Below, one piece after another: positions 18,513 to 30,553 of a DNA stretch of 64,000 bases. The stretch lies in assembly GCA_900208305.1 (NCBI GenBank), contig OAPG01000019.1, positions 124,001 to 188,000 of the forward strand, written 5' to 3'. The position numbers and the translations under genes were made by a program. This DNA comes from Melanopsichium pennsylvanicum (taxonomy: Eukaryota; Basidiomycota; Ustilaginomycetes; Ustilaginales). The notes beneath the pieces were generated by a model. The model saw only the letters and a list, made by a program, of their open reading frames with translations, had not been told where the DNA came from and made no database searches. The number at the start of each line of letters is the position of its first letter. Position 1 is the stretch's first letter.

Positions 18513-19118
18513 ATGCCTCATCCTCGCATTCTGTTGGTATTAATAATCATGGCCCTTCTATTGGGACGCATTCGAGCTATGGACAGGCAGCCCCGGCCTC
18601 CCTATCTTAATGCTCAAATTCCGGCTACTACAGCCCATTCCACAAGCCTAAGGGTGGACGGAGCTGCCGTAGAGTCAGCGCAGCGGCTTCTACAATCGGT
18701 ACGCCATCTCGAATCTGCATTGCGCCTGCCTACTCACACTCTCGTACCTTACATTCCGTACCCTCCCCCCCCTCGCCAAGCTGTCGAACAGTATCTCCAC
18801 AACTCTGCAACTCGATTGCAGTTCTTATGGGCCGGAGAGGAGCCCACTTACAGCATCTTTGCTTCGTCCGCGTTATGGATGAATACAGGAGAGACTGAGG
18901 CTCGGGAAACCCTCTGGCTGTTTCGGATCTATCCAACTGGTGAAATTATGCTCATTGGCCCCACCAGGGTGAGGCCAGAAGTTCCTTTGAGCGGAAACAG
19001 TAGCCTGTTCAGTGCCATTTGGGCCGGAGGAGGACACAATTGGAGCGGCCTGCAACAAATGCTCAATAACCGAGCGCATATTGTGGAGACTCCACCACAA
19101 TTACTGCACATTCTATGA
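18513..19118 (+). CDS. Secreted protein, cluster member 7
   Basis: Encodes 201 residues. Signal peptide about 1-23 (MPHPRILLVLIIMALLLGRI, then RAMDRQ). The middle contains a proline run (YPPPPRQ). The C-terminal half (about 105-201) is hydrophobic and aromatic: TYSIFASSALWMNTGE, TLWLFRIYPTGEIMLIG, SLFSAIWAGGGHNWSGL. It lacks the DG-x-x-Y-x-F-P signature of members 3-5, so it is a separate or very diverged family. No mature cysteines and no enzyme motif. It is the last secreted gene before the tubulin gene. Confidence 0.75.
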   Translation: MPHPRILLVLIIMALLLGRIRAMDRQPRPPYLNAQIPATTAHSTSLRVDGAAVESAQRLLQSVRHLESALRLPTHTLVPYIPYPPPPRQAVEQYLHNSATRLQFLWAGEEPTYSIFASSALWMNTGETEARETLWLFRIYPTGEIMLIGPTRVRPEVPLSGNSSLFSAIWAGGGHNWSGLQQMLNNRAHIVETPPQLLHIL

Positions 19119-19729
19119 TGAAGTCTTGCTGCATGTGAAGCAAAATGAAATTTCGAGATGATGTCGATGGTCTGCTCTGCTTGCAATCGAGACGCTGATC
19201 TTTCAGCATTATGCTGTACCAGAGCCCGATATGATGCAGTGTGTCTGCAAGTTGACACAGAGTCCGAAGCGCTTCAACGTGAAAGAAGAGCTCATCCCAT
19301 CTCCATCCTAGCCTGCGCTCGTTTCAAGGCTTTTGTTAGACCATCATCTGCAGGACTTTGAATTGCATTTTCTCTCGCTGCCAGAGACGCGCCACCGCCG
19401 GTGCGCAGAGATCAACACTTGTCGGGCGAGACACACGCGCGGGATCTGGGCACGCGCATGCTGGTCTCAAAGTGTTGTTTCTGAAAATTGGTCAATCACG
19501 CAGTTTGAAAAATCGGATTCAAAAGGGTAGATGAGCAGTCTCATCCGACGCAAACCAATTACTCGAAATCGCCCGATGGATCTTCAAAGTGTGCCCACAC
19601 AGTAAGGCGTGTTGAGAGACAAGAAGCATCAGATACGAAGACTTTCACGAACTCATGCGCTTGGATCACCAACACCTACCATCATCCACACATTTTTTCC
19701 ACCTTCAACCTCAGATACCCGTTGACAAA
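19119..19729. other. Intergenic stretch before the tubulin gene
   Basis: No gene seen. It marks the right border of the secreted-protein cluster. Confidence 0.5.
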
Positions 19730-21433
19730 ATGCGTGAGCTCATCACGTACGTACTCATGATTGTCTTTTCGACAAAGCCGACGTACAAAGATGGAGATGG
19801 ATCAATAGTGCTGACACATTTTGCCAACATTGCTTCGACTGGGAAACAGATTCGCCGTCGGACAGGCAGGTAACCAGATCTCTTCAGCCTTCTGGCAGTC
19901 TATTCTTAACGAGCACGGTCTTGATGGGGGTGGAGTAAGTACATTCTCGATCCCGCCCCGCCCAATGAGTTGAACAAAGGAACGCTGACGAATATTGTGC
20001 ATCACGACTTGGGAAACAACAGCGATACATCGGAGACAATGAAGCCGAGCAACTGTCCAAGGTTGGCGTCTTCTTCGAGCCCTCCGGTCAGGAAGGCAAG
20101 TTTGTGCCTCGGTAAGTCTCAGTTTTCCCATCCCCTCTGCGTTGTACGGGTTGCTGACAACCTCTCTCCTAAATTTTACATGCTATGTTTTATGATGCGC
20201 AGTTCGATCCAGGTAGACTTGGAACCCGGAACAATGGATACTATCCGATCTGGCCCGTTGGGCAAACTCTTCCGACCCGACAACTACATCAACGGCGAAT
20301 CTGGTGCAGGCAACAACTTCTCCAAAGGTTATTACACTGAAGGCGCCGAGCTCCTCGACCAAGTGCTCGATGCAGCACGCAAGGAGGCAGAGAAGGCTGA
20401 TATGCTACAAGGATTCCAGCTTGTTCACTCGCTCGGTGGAGGTACTGGCTCGGGTCTCGGCACTAATCTTCTCACCAAGCTCCGTGAGGAGTTTCCCGAC
20501 CGAATGCTTGCAACTTGGTCCGTTCTTCCCTCGCCCAAGGTTTCCGATACCGTTGTTGAACCTTACAATGCCACCTTGTCGTTCCACCAACTAGTAGAGA
20601 ACAGCGACATGACCTTTTGTCTAGACAACGAGGCGCTTTATGATATTTGCCAGAGAACTCTCCGCACAAAGAATCCTACTTATGCCGACCTCAACTCGAT
20701 CATCTCCTACGCCATGAGCGGATGCTCCACCACTCTCCGCTTCCCCGGTCAGCTCAATTCGGACCTTCGCAAGATGGGTGTCAACCTTGTTCCCTTCCCA
20801 CGTCTGCACTTCTTCACCACCGGCTTCGCTCCCCTCGTCGCTCCCGGATCGAAAGCGTACCAGTCCCTCAAGACCTCTGAATTGATCTCTCAGGGTTATG
20901 ATCCCAAGAACATCATGGCTGCTATCGATCCAAGGCATGGAAAGTACCTCACTGTTGCGGCCATCTTCCGAGGAAACGTCAACGCGCGCGATGTCGAAAA
21001 CGAGATGTATAACTTGCGAGAAAAGAACCCGTCTGGTTTTGTTGAATGGATCCCCAATAACGTGCTTACCTCGCTTTGCAATGTCGCACCTCCTCAACTC
21101 AAGATGAGCGCAACCTTTATTGCCAATACGACAAGCATCCAGGAATTGTTCAAGCGGACTCACGATCAGTTCAGCCTGATGTTCAGGAGGAAGGCGTTTT
21201 TGCATTGGTACACGGGCGAAGGAATGGATGAGATGGAGTTTACAGAGGCCGAAAGCAACTTGATGGATCTTATCGCCGAATACCAGCAGTACGAAAGCGC
21301 AGGCGTCGACGAGGAAGAGGCAGAATTGTATCAAGATGAATACCAGGAGGAACAGTACCACCAGGAACAGCAGTACCCCCAAGATGCCCAACAGTACGCC
21401 GATGACTCGGTCCAGTATGCCGATCAACAATGA
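19730..21433 (+). CDS. Divergent beta-tubulin, four exons
   Basis: Exons inferred at 19730-19746, 19850-19934, 20023-20111 and 20203-21433, all with GT...AG introns of about 90-100 bases; the joined protein has about 473 residues and starts [16 protein letters not shown]. Family features: GGGTGSG nucleotide loop, [37 protein letters not shown]. It is beta type by these motifs. Unusual points: MREL instead of MREI at the start; Ala at the Cys12 position (GQAGNQ); Trp for Phe167 ([13 protein letters not shown]); Met for Glu198 (ENSDMTFC); and a long tail of Glu, Gln and Tyr ([16 protein letters not shown]...). Likely a second beta-tubulin isotype; the main one would be elsewhere. Splice sites read by eye and join in frame. 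Confidence 0.88.
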
Positions 21434-21826
21434 CCCCAACATTCCTCGCCGCTCAAACCATTCACATGCCACAATCCCCATCCCTCACTCTTCCTCTTCT
21501 AGCCAAATGAAATGTATTCAAATGATTCGTCTTCATTCTTGTCAAGACGCGTGGTGATGGCGAGCATGCAGGAATGGACAGCCTACGACATGCAAGGTGA
21601 GAATTGTGAAACATGAGATGATGTATTTCTAGGAATGCGAACAAAGTTTGTGTAGCAGATTGTGATGCAGGGAGACGTTATGAGTGACCTCTGCGCTGGA
21701 CCTTGGAATCAGTCAGGGATCTTGTGGTGTTCCTACACAGCAAGCGGCGGAGTTAACCTTTCAGAATGGGTGCTGCTGCTGCTGCTGTTGCTGTTGCTGT
21801 TGCTGATGCTGTTGCTGTGATGATTG
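21434..21826. other. Convergent 3' region with CTG tract
   Basis: Tubulin (plus) and the channel gene (minus) converge here. No gene seen; contains an imperfect CTG/TTG repeat at 21771-21817. Confidence 0.6.
21771..21817. repeat. Imperfect CTG/TTG trinucleotide tract
   Basis: About 15 triplets of CTG or TTG with one GATG break, just beyond the stop of the channel gene. Confidence 0.85.
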
Positions 21827-24280
21827 CTACATCCCCTGCAGACGCCCACCAAGTCTGAATGGCGCCGGTCCACTCTTTGGTTGGAAAGTAATCGGCTGAG
21901 GCGGCATGCTGTACTCGATCTCCAGCTCTTCACATGCAGTCTTGATTCTCCTCATCAGCTTAGTCCTTCTCTCCCATCTTGCACCCCAATCCTGCCAGTT
22001 ACTCTTGTGTTCGAATGCGACCACCAACTCGACCGCATTTTGCTGCGTGATCGAGTTGAAGTTGATATCCAACGGTCCACCAAACTCTCGATCATTCTCC
22101 TTGGTCCATGCCCTTAGTTTCATCCGAAGCTGCTCGAGTGTCTCGAGAGAGGTATCAAACGCGACCTGAATCATGGTCACCTCCCATTGAGCTCCACTAC
22201 GGCGCGAATTGTAGATGTACTTCTGGGTAGCAAGCATCGCATTGGGCGCCACCACCTCTGCGTTGACCGTAGTGCGGAAAGTGGTGGAGAGAAGACCGAA
22301 TTCTTTGACAAACATCCATTCCTCGTCGATGCATACGAGATCACCCACGTCGTACGGATGAGTGGCAAAGATGAAAATCATGCTCTCGAAGATGTTCTTG
22401 GCAGAGTTGCCGAAGATGAAGGAGAATCCAACCACGAAGGTCGAAAGTGGGACAATGTTGGAAACAGTAGAGTCACCATTGAAGATGAGCAACCAAATGA
22501 AGATGACGATGATGAGCCCTATAAACATGAGCACTCCGTCCAGCTTCGAGATGGCAGAGGACATGTCCTTGAGGGAGGTAGACAGGGCACGGCGCTCGCG
22601 GTAGATCCGCTGAACAGCCTCGCGCATCTCTGCCTTGCTGATATCGCCGTTGCGGTCCGCATCAAAGAGGTTGAAAGCCTCGCGTGCCTCTTCTTCGGAT
22701 TTGAAATAGGGCACAAAGTCCTCAGCGACGAGCGTCGACTTGTGATCCGAAAGATTAGTGAAGAGCACCTTGGCAAGCTTGCGGGCGGATCGCTGTGAAC
22801 CAATCTGGTTGCCCTTGTACAGCTTACTGTCCTTCAGTGTGGCCATGGCAATAGCCTCACTGATCTGCAACGCAAGATTGGCCTTGCGTTCACGTTTGCG
22901 AGCTTCGTGCTCAGTAGGAACGTGTGTGCCTTCGTGATGACGGTGTAGGCCCATGTGGCTGTGTCGCTTCTCACCTTCTTGCACCTGAGCGTTTGTATCG
23001 GTTTGTTGCGAAGGAGCAAAGTAGCCTCCGAGACCGTCTCGAGAATGCTTGGCAGCGTGCTGACCATAGGCCTGCTTGTAGCCAGGAGAAGCGGGTCGGC
23101 TGCGCATAGGATTGAATCGGCGTCGTTGCTGGAGGTACTTGGACTCGTGCAGCTTGTCGAGCGCCCTCAAGGCTTTCTGATTCTGGTCTAGACGATCCTT
23201 GACTGCAGTCTTATGGAAGTTGATAGCGACGAACTGGAGTGCGACTTTTTCGGCCAGCAGAATGATGCTAGTGGCGAAGAGCGATCGAATGAGTAGGAAG
23301 ATAGTACGCCAGTAGGAGGGTCGCGTCGAAGAGGAGTATTGAATAGCCAGAACACCTCCTAAACTGATCCATGCCCAAGTGATGCAGAGGACGAGCTTGA
23401 CGTAGAGAGTGGTAGCCATGAATGCTTCGATGTACGTCTTGACAATCTCGGGTGCTTTGCCGTAGACAGCAATGATGAGCCGAAACGCAACTGGAGGAAG
23501 CCAGTCGACGACGAGGAAAGTCCCGCATCCAGCGGCCCAGATGGTGGCAATCCAGATACTCCAAACGACTACTTGTGCACGTGCGGACGATTGATTGTTA
23601 GTGGCAGTGACAACAATGAAGGGAACAAGGCAGACGGCGGTACCGACGAGTGCGGCGAGTAAGATACGGACGGGACGAGCAAGACGAAGACATGCAAGGT
23701 AGATCTTTCTGCCACGCTTAGCGCGGGTGACCTTTGCGCCTCGGCGAGGGCGATCTTCATCTTCGTTATCGCTCGAGGTATCCCAGTCGAAGTCCTCAGA
23801 TTCATCTGCCGAGCTGGCGATGGAGCTGGCGCGACTGGTGCGACCATCGAGATCCTCTCCACTGGCGAAGGGAGCGTGGGGGGGCTCAAATGGAGCATGA
23901 TGGGTTGGGAGACCAATTTTGGTGGGGCGTTGGTGCTCTACCAGAGTGTCGTGACCGCCATTCCATCCGTTCTTGGTAGTGTTGGAAGCGTCACCGTTAC
24001 TACCGCTGCCACTGCCACTTGCGCTGGCATTGTCGTTCTGAAGGTGTGAGTGATTGTTGCGCATCTGACCATGGTCGTCTTGATTGCGTGTTTCCATGGC
24101 TTCAAAGTAGTTGGGGTCATCGATTCGATGATAATGGATAAAGTGAGCTGGAGAAGGATCGTCGACTGATTCGTCTGATGGTCGCTCGGTTGGGTGCAGC
24201 TGGCGAGAAGTCTGGAAGGTTCCCAAAGGGATATCGGCAACGTCCATCTGATCCGCAGGTTTGTAAGGAAGCGAAGTCAT
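21827..24280 (-). CDS. EF-hand MscS-type mechanosensitive channel (Msy1/2-like)
   Basis: Encodes 817 residues. Order: acidic, disordered N-terminus (about 1-190); several membrane segments (about 210-345) including LLAALVGTAVCLVPFIVVTA and LFATSIILLAEKVAL; a basic linker; an EF-hand loop near 540 (DADRNGDISKAE, with Asp at 1, 3 and Glu at 12); then the MscS pore and beta domain (about 580-740) with GVLMFIGLIIVIFIWLLIF, GFSFIFGNSAKNIFESMIFI and HPYDVGDLV. This is the layout of the fission-yeast Msy1/Msy2 family, which acts in the endoplasmic reticulum membrane in calcium and osmotic responses. The start is the first ATG of the long frame. No introns seen. Confidence 0.9.
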   Translation of the reverse strand: MTSLPYKPADQMDVADIPLGTFQTSRQLHPTERPSDESVDDPSPAHFIHYHRIDDPNYFEAMETRNQDDHGQMRNNHSHLQNDNASASGSGSGSNGDASNTTKNGWNGGHDTLVEHQRPTKIGLPTHHAPFEPPHAPFASGEDLDGRTSRASSIASSADESEDFDWDTSSDNEDEDRPRRGAKVTRAKRGRKIYLACLRLARPVRILLAALVGTAVCLVPFIVVTATNNQSSARAQVVVWSIWIATIWAAGCGTFLVVDWLPPVAFRLIIAVYGKAPEIVKTYIEAFMATTLYVKLVLCITWAWISLGGVLAIQYSSSTRPSYWRTIFLLIRSLFATSIILLAEKVALQFVAINFHKTAVKDRLDQNQKALRALDKLHESKYLQQRRRFNPMRSRPASPGYKQAYGQHAAKHSRDGLGGYFAPSQQTDTNAQVQEGEKRHSHMGLHRHHEGTHVPTEHEARKRERKANLALQISEAIAMATLKDSKLYKGNQIGSQRSARKLAKVLFTNLSDHKSTLVAEDFVPYFKSEEEAREAFNLFDADRNGDISKAEMREAVQRIYRERRALSTSLKDMSSAISKLDGVLMFIGLIIVIFIWLLIFNGDSTVSNIVPLSTFVVGFSFIFGNSAKNIFESMIFIFATHPYDVGDLVCIDEEWMFVKEFGLLSTTFRTTVNAEVVAPNAMLATQKYIYNSRRSGAQWEVTMIQVAFDTSLETLEQLRMKLRAWTKENDREFGGPLDINFNSITQQNAVELVVAFEHKSNWQDWGARWERRTKLMRRIKTACEELEIEYSMPPQPITFQPKSGPAPFRLGGRLQGM

Positions 24281-27200
24281 AATGGCTGCTGAGATGGGTC
24301 TGACGGCAAATGCGACAGAGAAATGGTGCAGACGAAGTGGTGTGGGGAACGTGGGCGCTCTAGACCAGCTAGAGTGAGCGATTGGCCTTACGTCTAAATG
24401 GATTAGCAGCGGATTTGTCTGAAATCAGCCAAGATCGTGCAAGGATCGCGCGTACACTCGAATGAGGTCGCAATCCTTGTCCCCTTTTTGTGCACTGGAG
24501 CGCGATCGAGCAATCTATCGTGATACGGGGACTGATAGGGCAATATAGCGGCGGGGCAGGTATGAACTTCGAGAGAAAGTTCTGATTGCGGCCTTGACGA
24601 GAGATTTCCGATGACGCCGGTGACAACGCCAAAGATGTCAGAGTCGGTGTTGCTGAAAGAAAAAAGATGGATTGATGGTGGTTGAATAAGTAGACGTTGG
24701 GCCAGATGATAAGGTTGCGACCCTTCCTATCAAGTTGTATCCAAGCCGCAGACTGATGCTTGGTGGCTTGAAGGAGACAGTCGATAGAATCCAAAAAAGC
24801 GGTGTATGCCTTTGCGTGTGCATTTGCGTGTGCGTATGCGTGTCCATATGCGTATGCGTATGTGTGTGAGAAGCTCAAAATTCGACTGCTGCGGATGCAA
24901 GCTTCTGCCAAGTCTGAGCAAACCCGCCAAGATCACATGTGTTGATGACCGAGCTGGCGGTGTAGCCCGTGACCCGACAGAATACAAAAAACAAAAAACA
25001 AAAATAAGAAGCCAAAAAAAAACTTTAAGATTGGGCTTGCAGGTCACACTGCATTCGCAAACGGAAAGCCCTCTTGGCTGCCTCTCGGAAAGCCTGTGTG
25101 TGATTTTAACGGAGTATGAGGAACGTGTGTGCAACCAAGCTTGTCAGCCGTAGAAAAAACACAATAAAGGGGCCCAGGAAAATCTGATGAAAGGATTGCC
25201 GCTCGGTACCAGTTGTTGGGTTTGAGGTGATCTCTGAAAATCGAGCTTTTTCTTTCGATCCTCTCTACTTTTTTGGATAAATGTAGGTGAGGTGAGGGGC
25301 CGCAAGAAACGATTTCGCAAGCCTTTGGAGGATTAAGGCGCTTGTCCCAGAGCCGGCCTGACTGATATCCGACACACACGCATGTCTCTCCAGCATCAAT
25401 TTAACTCAGCCTACACGGGGTGCTGAACATGTATGCCACTAAACGAAATCCCCCCCTTCTTACGTTTTGACACTTGAGCAGTCCGCTGGTGTAACCTGAC
25501 CTCTCGAGCTTATCCCAGTGTTGAGTTCAGCTCCAGGGCTAAAAAGGACATTTGACTTGAGCTTGAAACTGCATGGGCCTCGTCCAGGGGCGGTGGGAAT
25601 TCCGGCAACTGTGACGTGTGGGTTGACGGCGTGGTGCAGTTGGCAGCAGCAGCCACGAGAAAATTTCAAGGGTTGGCCCCTGTTGCATTACATTTGAGCT
25701 TTTGACCTGGCCAGCTTTGGCTTAACTAGGAGATCATGAACGATGCATGGGAAGGGCAACATTGTGCTACTCTGCTAGCACAATTCCTTCGAATGCATCG
25801 GTGTCTTTTGTCTGCCGATTTCATGCACCACCACACCTCTTGACAGCACGCAATACGCGCCACCTCAATTCTGTTTGCGTCAACTCGCCGATGTCGGAGA
25901 GCCGGCCGAAATATCGCATTTCTCGACCGTCTGTGGACAAAGGAACTAAAATTGTAATCTAACACTTTAAATGGGCGCAAAACATGTGCGTTGAGTACAT
26001 GCGCCATGACGTAGAGACCAAAGCCCGCTCAATGGACCAGCAAATGATGGATAAGTAATTGCTGCCTTTTTCATTTTGCCATTGAAGCATTTCGGGTTTG
26101 GAACACCAACCCGCTCATCGACACGATTTGCATAGGCTTTCAGAGGTCGACGTACGCGGCAAGCTTTACCGCAGTGATGCCACGTTATCAAAATCACCGA
26201 AGGCATGCTGGCTTGCGCCTTGGTTGTTGTACACGTTGGCGAGAAAGCGATACTGGTAGGCTCGACATTTTCTGAACCCTGAGCCAATGCTTCCGGCAAG
26301 GCGGCTGATGAACCCAACGGCGTGACCGATGTTATGTTGGACGAAATGACATAATGTAGTTGACAAGAAGTTGGAACCTTGACTGGCCAATATCGCACGT
26401 TGAGATTGGTGAAATTTGTGGGTTAGGCACAGTTTGCAGTCCGACAAGCCCGAGCCGTCGATGCAAATTCGGAAGGTAGAGTAGTTCTCAGCAGCAGAGA
26501 GACGAAGTTGCCGGCGGGCTTAGATGAACGCATTAAAGCCGTAGCTACCGATCTAGGCACGAACCAGAGCTTGACCAAATTCGCATTCATGAAAACGGCG
26601 GATTCTTTGCAGCAAATTCGAGCTACTGTAGCGTGCAAATCGATTGGGCCCGGCTTGGGCTTCAGACGGTGCCGTCGAGTTCACGTCGCAAATCAAGCTG
26701 AACACCGACGCCATTTCCAAGGTGAGGTCGGATGAAGCGAATGTTAACGAAAAAATGATGTATTAATTAAAGTAAAAAATTGAGACCTTGGGCGGTTCGA
26801 GAGCCGAAAGTAACGTTTTGCCTGCTTGACAGAGTATCACTTTCCCGGCTCTGATAACGGGAAGTCTGCACAGGTGCACCGGCAAGCTCAAACTCGAAGC
26901 GCCACGTCAAATCTGGTTCTCGATCCTCGATGAAATCGTACACAAAGACTGTGTCTCTGTAAATTCCAGCTTCTCCGCATCAACGCTACACTTTCTTTGT
27001 CTCCTCTTGTAGCGTTGGATTTTTTTCCTTCTATAAATAGACCACTTTGGGGTCAAGTGGCATTTTTGAAAGCACAGCAAGATCGAAAGGGCGAGTCGAT
27101 GCTGGTCCCGGCGTGACGATGCAGCGGATATCGCTGTGGGCGTCTGATTCAGGCACACCACATTCACAAAATAAGGCTCGAAATGATCACCGTGCCCAAA

Positions 27201-28642
27201 ATCAATACCGGAACGAGCCAAGCAAGTGTGGCGTCGTGCTCCAAAGTTCAAGGTATGTTGTGCACTTTTGACGCTAAGAGTCGGGCTGTTACCGTAGTGA
27301 CTGCATGACGGCTGCTTCCGGTGCGGTAAATCAACGTGATTGAAATGGAGCGGGAGAGTTGATCAATTGCTCGGGACTCCTCCCGACTGCAATCTGGTTC
27401 GACTCTACGATCAGACGGCTCAACCGAAAACAACGACTGGTGGTCCTTCCTCCCTCTTCCTCAAAGGAACATATTGTATAGCTCTGCCGGTACTTGCTAC
27501 ACAGGAGCTTATATCCTATTCCAATTTGCCCGTGCGTCAATTTGAACCGACAAACGTACGGGTAACCTTAGGCATCAATTATTAAGTTAGATGTCGGACA
27601 CATGTTGAATGAGCGAATCTTGCTGCTGCTCTCTTGTGCTTTGCCCTCTCTCGCAAGTCCATTTTCATGAAAATTGAACAAAATCAAAATCAAAAAATCA
27701 AAAAAGGCTGAGGTGCCTTTGAAATTTCTCTCTCCGCTTTTCTTCTCTCTTGGGCGTTTCTGTCTCCGCTCCCGCTGTCACTCTCTCTTTCATTCGCCTG
27801 GCTTATACCCAAGTTGAGCTGAACTCATTATTTGCTGCATGCTTTGGTTGGATTGGCAACCGCACCAGTAATTTCGCTTCGCCGCTTGAGTTAACCCCTC
27901 TTGTTTCCCATTCGTCTTTCTTTTATGCATGCCCGCTTGGCTGCCAGCTAAGTGACCTGCCTTTCTCCGCCTTTTCTTCAGCTCCACAGCGTTAGCCTCA
28001 GCTCTATGGACCCCCTTGGCCTCCCATTCACAACCCTTGCTACATTCTGTTCCCTTTCCCGTTTCATTTCTACGCCTTCATCACCGTCGACTAGGCTCAG
28101 CTCCTTCCTCGTACACGATCAACTGCTATACCTCACGTGCTTTCGCAAGGTACTGCTTGCTACCGCCACTCGCCTCCCCTCTTTTAACCACCACAACCGC
28201 AAAACTCGCACTGCAGTTTCACCGTCCATACAGCAGCTACCACCAAATTCAGCTCTTCAGTCCTTGACTGCGACACTCTATTAACAACTGCTTCGCCAGT
28301 TTACCGTTCTACCCTCACTTTCAGACTCAATTGCGGAACTTCCCCCACACTCGTGCGCATGCTCCTCCAGGCGCTGATACAATCGTACTTCCCATAGGCT
28401 TGATGTTGTGAACAGCACTGACGCCCCTCTCGACTCGATTAACGACCCTTGATAATCCTTTCCAAAGGCACAGTATTTCAAGTGCCCTTTTGCCTCAGAC
28501 TAAGCCTTTGGTGAATTGCCAAAGCAAGCGTGCTTTTAATTTGCTTCCCTTCGCAACCCCTCTCCATACGAGCATAGTACATGGAAAGCTTCTTCCCCCC
28601 TCCCCTTCTTTCCACCTTTCGGAAAAATCAGCATACTTCAAA
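24281..28642. other. 4.4-kb intergenic region between divergent genes
   Basis: Lies between the channel gene (minus) and the MADS-box gene (plus). Many short frames occur on both strands but none has a domain, and several need non-ATG starts (for example 25967-26398 minus). It holds a GT-rich TGCGTATGCG-type repeat near 24809-24869, A-rich strings near 24985-25025, and pyrimidine-rich DNA from about 27700 to 28640 typical of a long 5' leader. I see no RNA gene. Confidence 0.5.
24809..24869. repeat. GT-rich imperfect repeat (TGCGTATGCG type)
   Basis: Alternating TGCGTG, TGCGTA and TGCATT units, about 60 bases of alternating purine-pyrimidine sequence. It is 5' of the channel gene. Confidence 0.7.
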
Positions 28643-30553
28643 ATGGGACGAAAGAAGATTAAGATCCAGCCCATCAAGGAGGATCGTAATCGATCCGTCA
28701 CCTACCTCAAGCGCAAAGCTGGTCTTTTCAAAAAGGCGCACGAATTGGCTGTCTTGACCGACTCTCAGGTCGCTGTTATCGTTTTCGGTCACAACGGCAA
28801 GCTTGCCGAGTTCTGCTCAACTGACATCGATCTCCATCTGTTGCGATATACAGAATATGACGGTCCAGCAGAGAGAAAAGGTCCGCAGCACTACTTGAAT
28901 CTCGACAAGGATTCCGATGACAACGACGACGACAATGATGCCGACGATAACGACAATGCGAGCGGTGACGGCCAGGATGATGATTTTGCCGGACACAGCG
29001 GCAGCAACGCCGGAGGACCTGGAGGTGGCTCAAGTGGAAGCAATGGCAGGAACGGCGGAAAAGTTAGCGGCATCAAGCGAAAGGCGGAGCCCCTCTCTCC
29101 TCCCCGCAGCAATCAGATGAACATCTCCAATGGTCTCGCCGGCGCACAGAATATCGGATCTTTCGGTTCGGCTAACGGCTCAATGGGTGTCTCTCCAACC
29201 GCGAAGCAGGCTGTCCATGCAGCACTTCGTCAAAAGAGCCAGAACCGGATCGGAGGAAATCTGTCGCTTGCCGGTCAAATGGGTAGCCAAGGCGTCTTTG
29301 ATCCCTTCTCTTTTGGTCAAGGCTTCATGCCTGGAGCAAGCATGCCACACGGCATGGCTGGCGGTCCTGTTAGTAGCATGTCTGCCGTTGGCCCTCCTCC
29401 GGCCATGGCAGGGCAAGGCGCAACCAGCGGTCCGTCCACCAACCCGACCAGAGCGGAGACGATCGCCAGCATGTCCATTTCCATGCCCTCTAATGACCGC
29501 GTACCCATCTTCGTTTCTCCAGCCACTCCTGGCTTTGGCCTTACCCCCGGCGGCACTATCACCACACCTGGTGGACGGCGATTCAGCTTCTCCGATGTCC
29601 TTACACGCGGTTCGAGTGGAGCAATGTTGCAGCGACCTGTCACAGCCAACTCGCACTTAGGGAATTCTTTCTTCCACAATCAAGATTTCGGCATGTCGGC
29701 CTCGCCTCAAGCACCATTTAACGGCGTCCCGCCGAGTCACTCGCCTCAGCCGCCGCAGGATGCCTCACTGCATGCTGCAACTGCAGCAGCAGCCTTTGCT
29801 TACAAAGGTGCAATAGAGCGAGGCTCCGACTATGAAGCATCGCCAACACCAGTGCCTCATTCCCGCTTCAATGCGCACCCCATGTCTCGCCCAGCCTCGA
29901 CGGGCCTACAGCGTTCTGGAGCGCCTACGTACGGCGAAGCAACTTACACTCCAGTCTCTGGATCTGCCGTGATTCCTGGCAACAACCCCGCTTCTGCAGC
30001 GCACATTGTCCGACCATTCACTGCGAATGGCAATCTAGAAGCACCGTCCTCCTCTGATCATCTTATTCCACCCACAGCAGCCTTTTCCGGCTCTCTGAAT
30101 GCACAAGGTCTGCATGCCAATTCGGCATCACCCGTGCCCCATCAGCCAGCTCTGCATGTCAACGCAAGGGGTGCGCTACCCATCGCATACAACGCCGGCC
30201 GCTTCGTTGGTGCCGATCTGAAATCTTCCGCGACGCCACTTGGCTCGCAGGCCAGCTCCGCCACTCCCGAGCTAGTTCAGCATCGAAGCAATGCGGCGTC
30301 CGGACCTGGTCTCGGTGTCAGCGCATCGCGCTCATCCATTTCGACCGACGAAGAAACTCCACCCGGCAACAACACCACCTTTATCGCAGACAATGGTAAG
30401 CTCGACCCCAACTCTGCGTGGCTCAGCATAGGTCAGAGCATAGACCAAAAGTCTGGCAACCTTGTGCAACCAGTGCCGATCAACCCAACACAGTCCCTCG
30501 GTGGCTCAGTACCCTTTGATCTGAGCTGCTTCCCCACCCAGCCAGCACAATGA
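28643..30553 (+). CDS. RLM1: MADS-box transcription factor, Rlm1/MEF2 type
   Basis: Encodes 636 residues from the ATG at 28643; the frame is open upstream to 28490 but the MADS domain classically begins at [11 protein letters not shown], so the inner ATG is chosen. Residues 1-60 are the DNA-binding domain: [47 protein letters not shown]. The Ile-Gln-Pro-Ile and Lys-rich pattern fits MEF2/Rlm1/Smp1, not SRF/Mcm1. Next comes an acidic Asp/Asn stretch (about 92-120), a glycine/serine linker, then a long low-complexity tail. In yeasts Rlm1 is the transcription factor of the cell-wall-integrity MAP-kinase path; the same role is assumed here. The symbol is by family resemblance. Confidence 0.85.
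   Translation: MGRKKIKIQPIKEDRNRSVTYLKRKAGLFKKAHELAVLTDSQVAVIVFGHNGKLAEFCSTDIDLHLLRYTEYDGPAERKGPQHYLNLDKDSDDNDDDNDADDNDNASGDGQDDDFAGHSGSNAGGPGGGSSGSNGRNGGKVSGIKRKAEPLSPPRSNQMNISNGLAGAQNIGSFGSANGSMGVSPTAKQAVHAALRQKSQNRIGGNLSLAGQMGSQGVFDPFSFGQGFMPGASMPHGMAGGPVSSMSAVGPPPAMAGQGATSGPSTNPTRAETIASMSISMPSNDRVPIFVSPATPGFGLTPGGTITTPGGRRFSFSDVLTRGSSGAMLQRPVTANSHLGNSFFHNQDFGMSASPQAPFNGVPPSHSPQPPQDASLHAATAAAAFAYKGAIERGSDYEASPTPVPHSRFNAHPMSRPASTGLQRSGAPTYGEATYTPVSGSAVIPGNNPASAAHIVRPFTANGNLEAPSSSDHLIPPTAAFSGSLNAQGLHANSASPVPHQPALHVNARGALPIAYNAGRFVGADLKSSATPLGSQASSATPELVQHRSNAASGPGLGVSASRSSISTDEETPPGNNTTFIADNGKLDPNSAWLSIGQSIDQKSGNLVQPVPINPTQSLGGSVPFDLSCFPTQPAQ

Noticed and set aside
20621..21481. 286-residue minus-strand frame
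   Set aside because: Antisense of the last tubulin exon.
25967..26398. 143-residue minus-strand frame
   Set aside because: Starts at GTG, no recognisable domain, in a region with no other coding sign.
28490..28642. 51-residue extension before the MADS domain
   Set aside because: MADS proteins of this type begin at the MGRKKI start; the upstream part looks like 5' leader.
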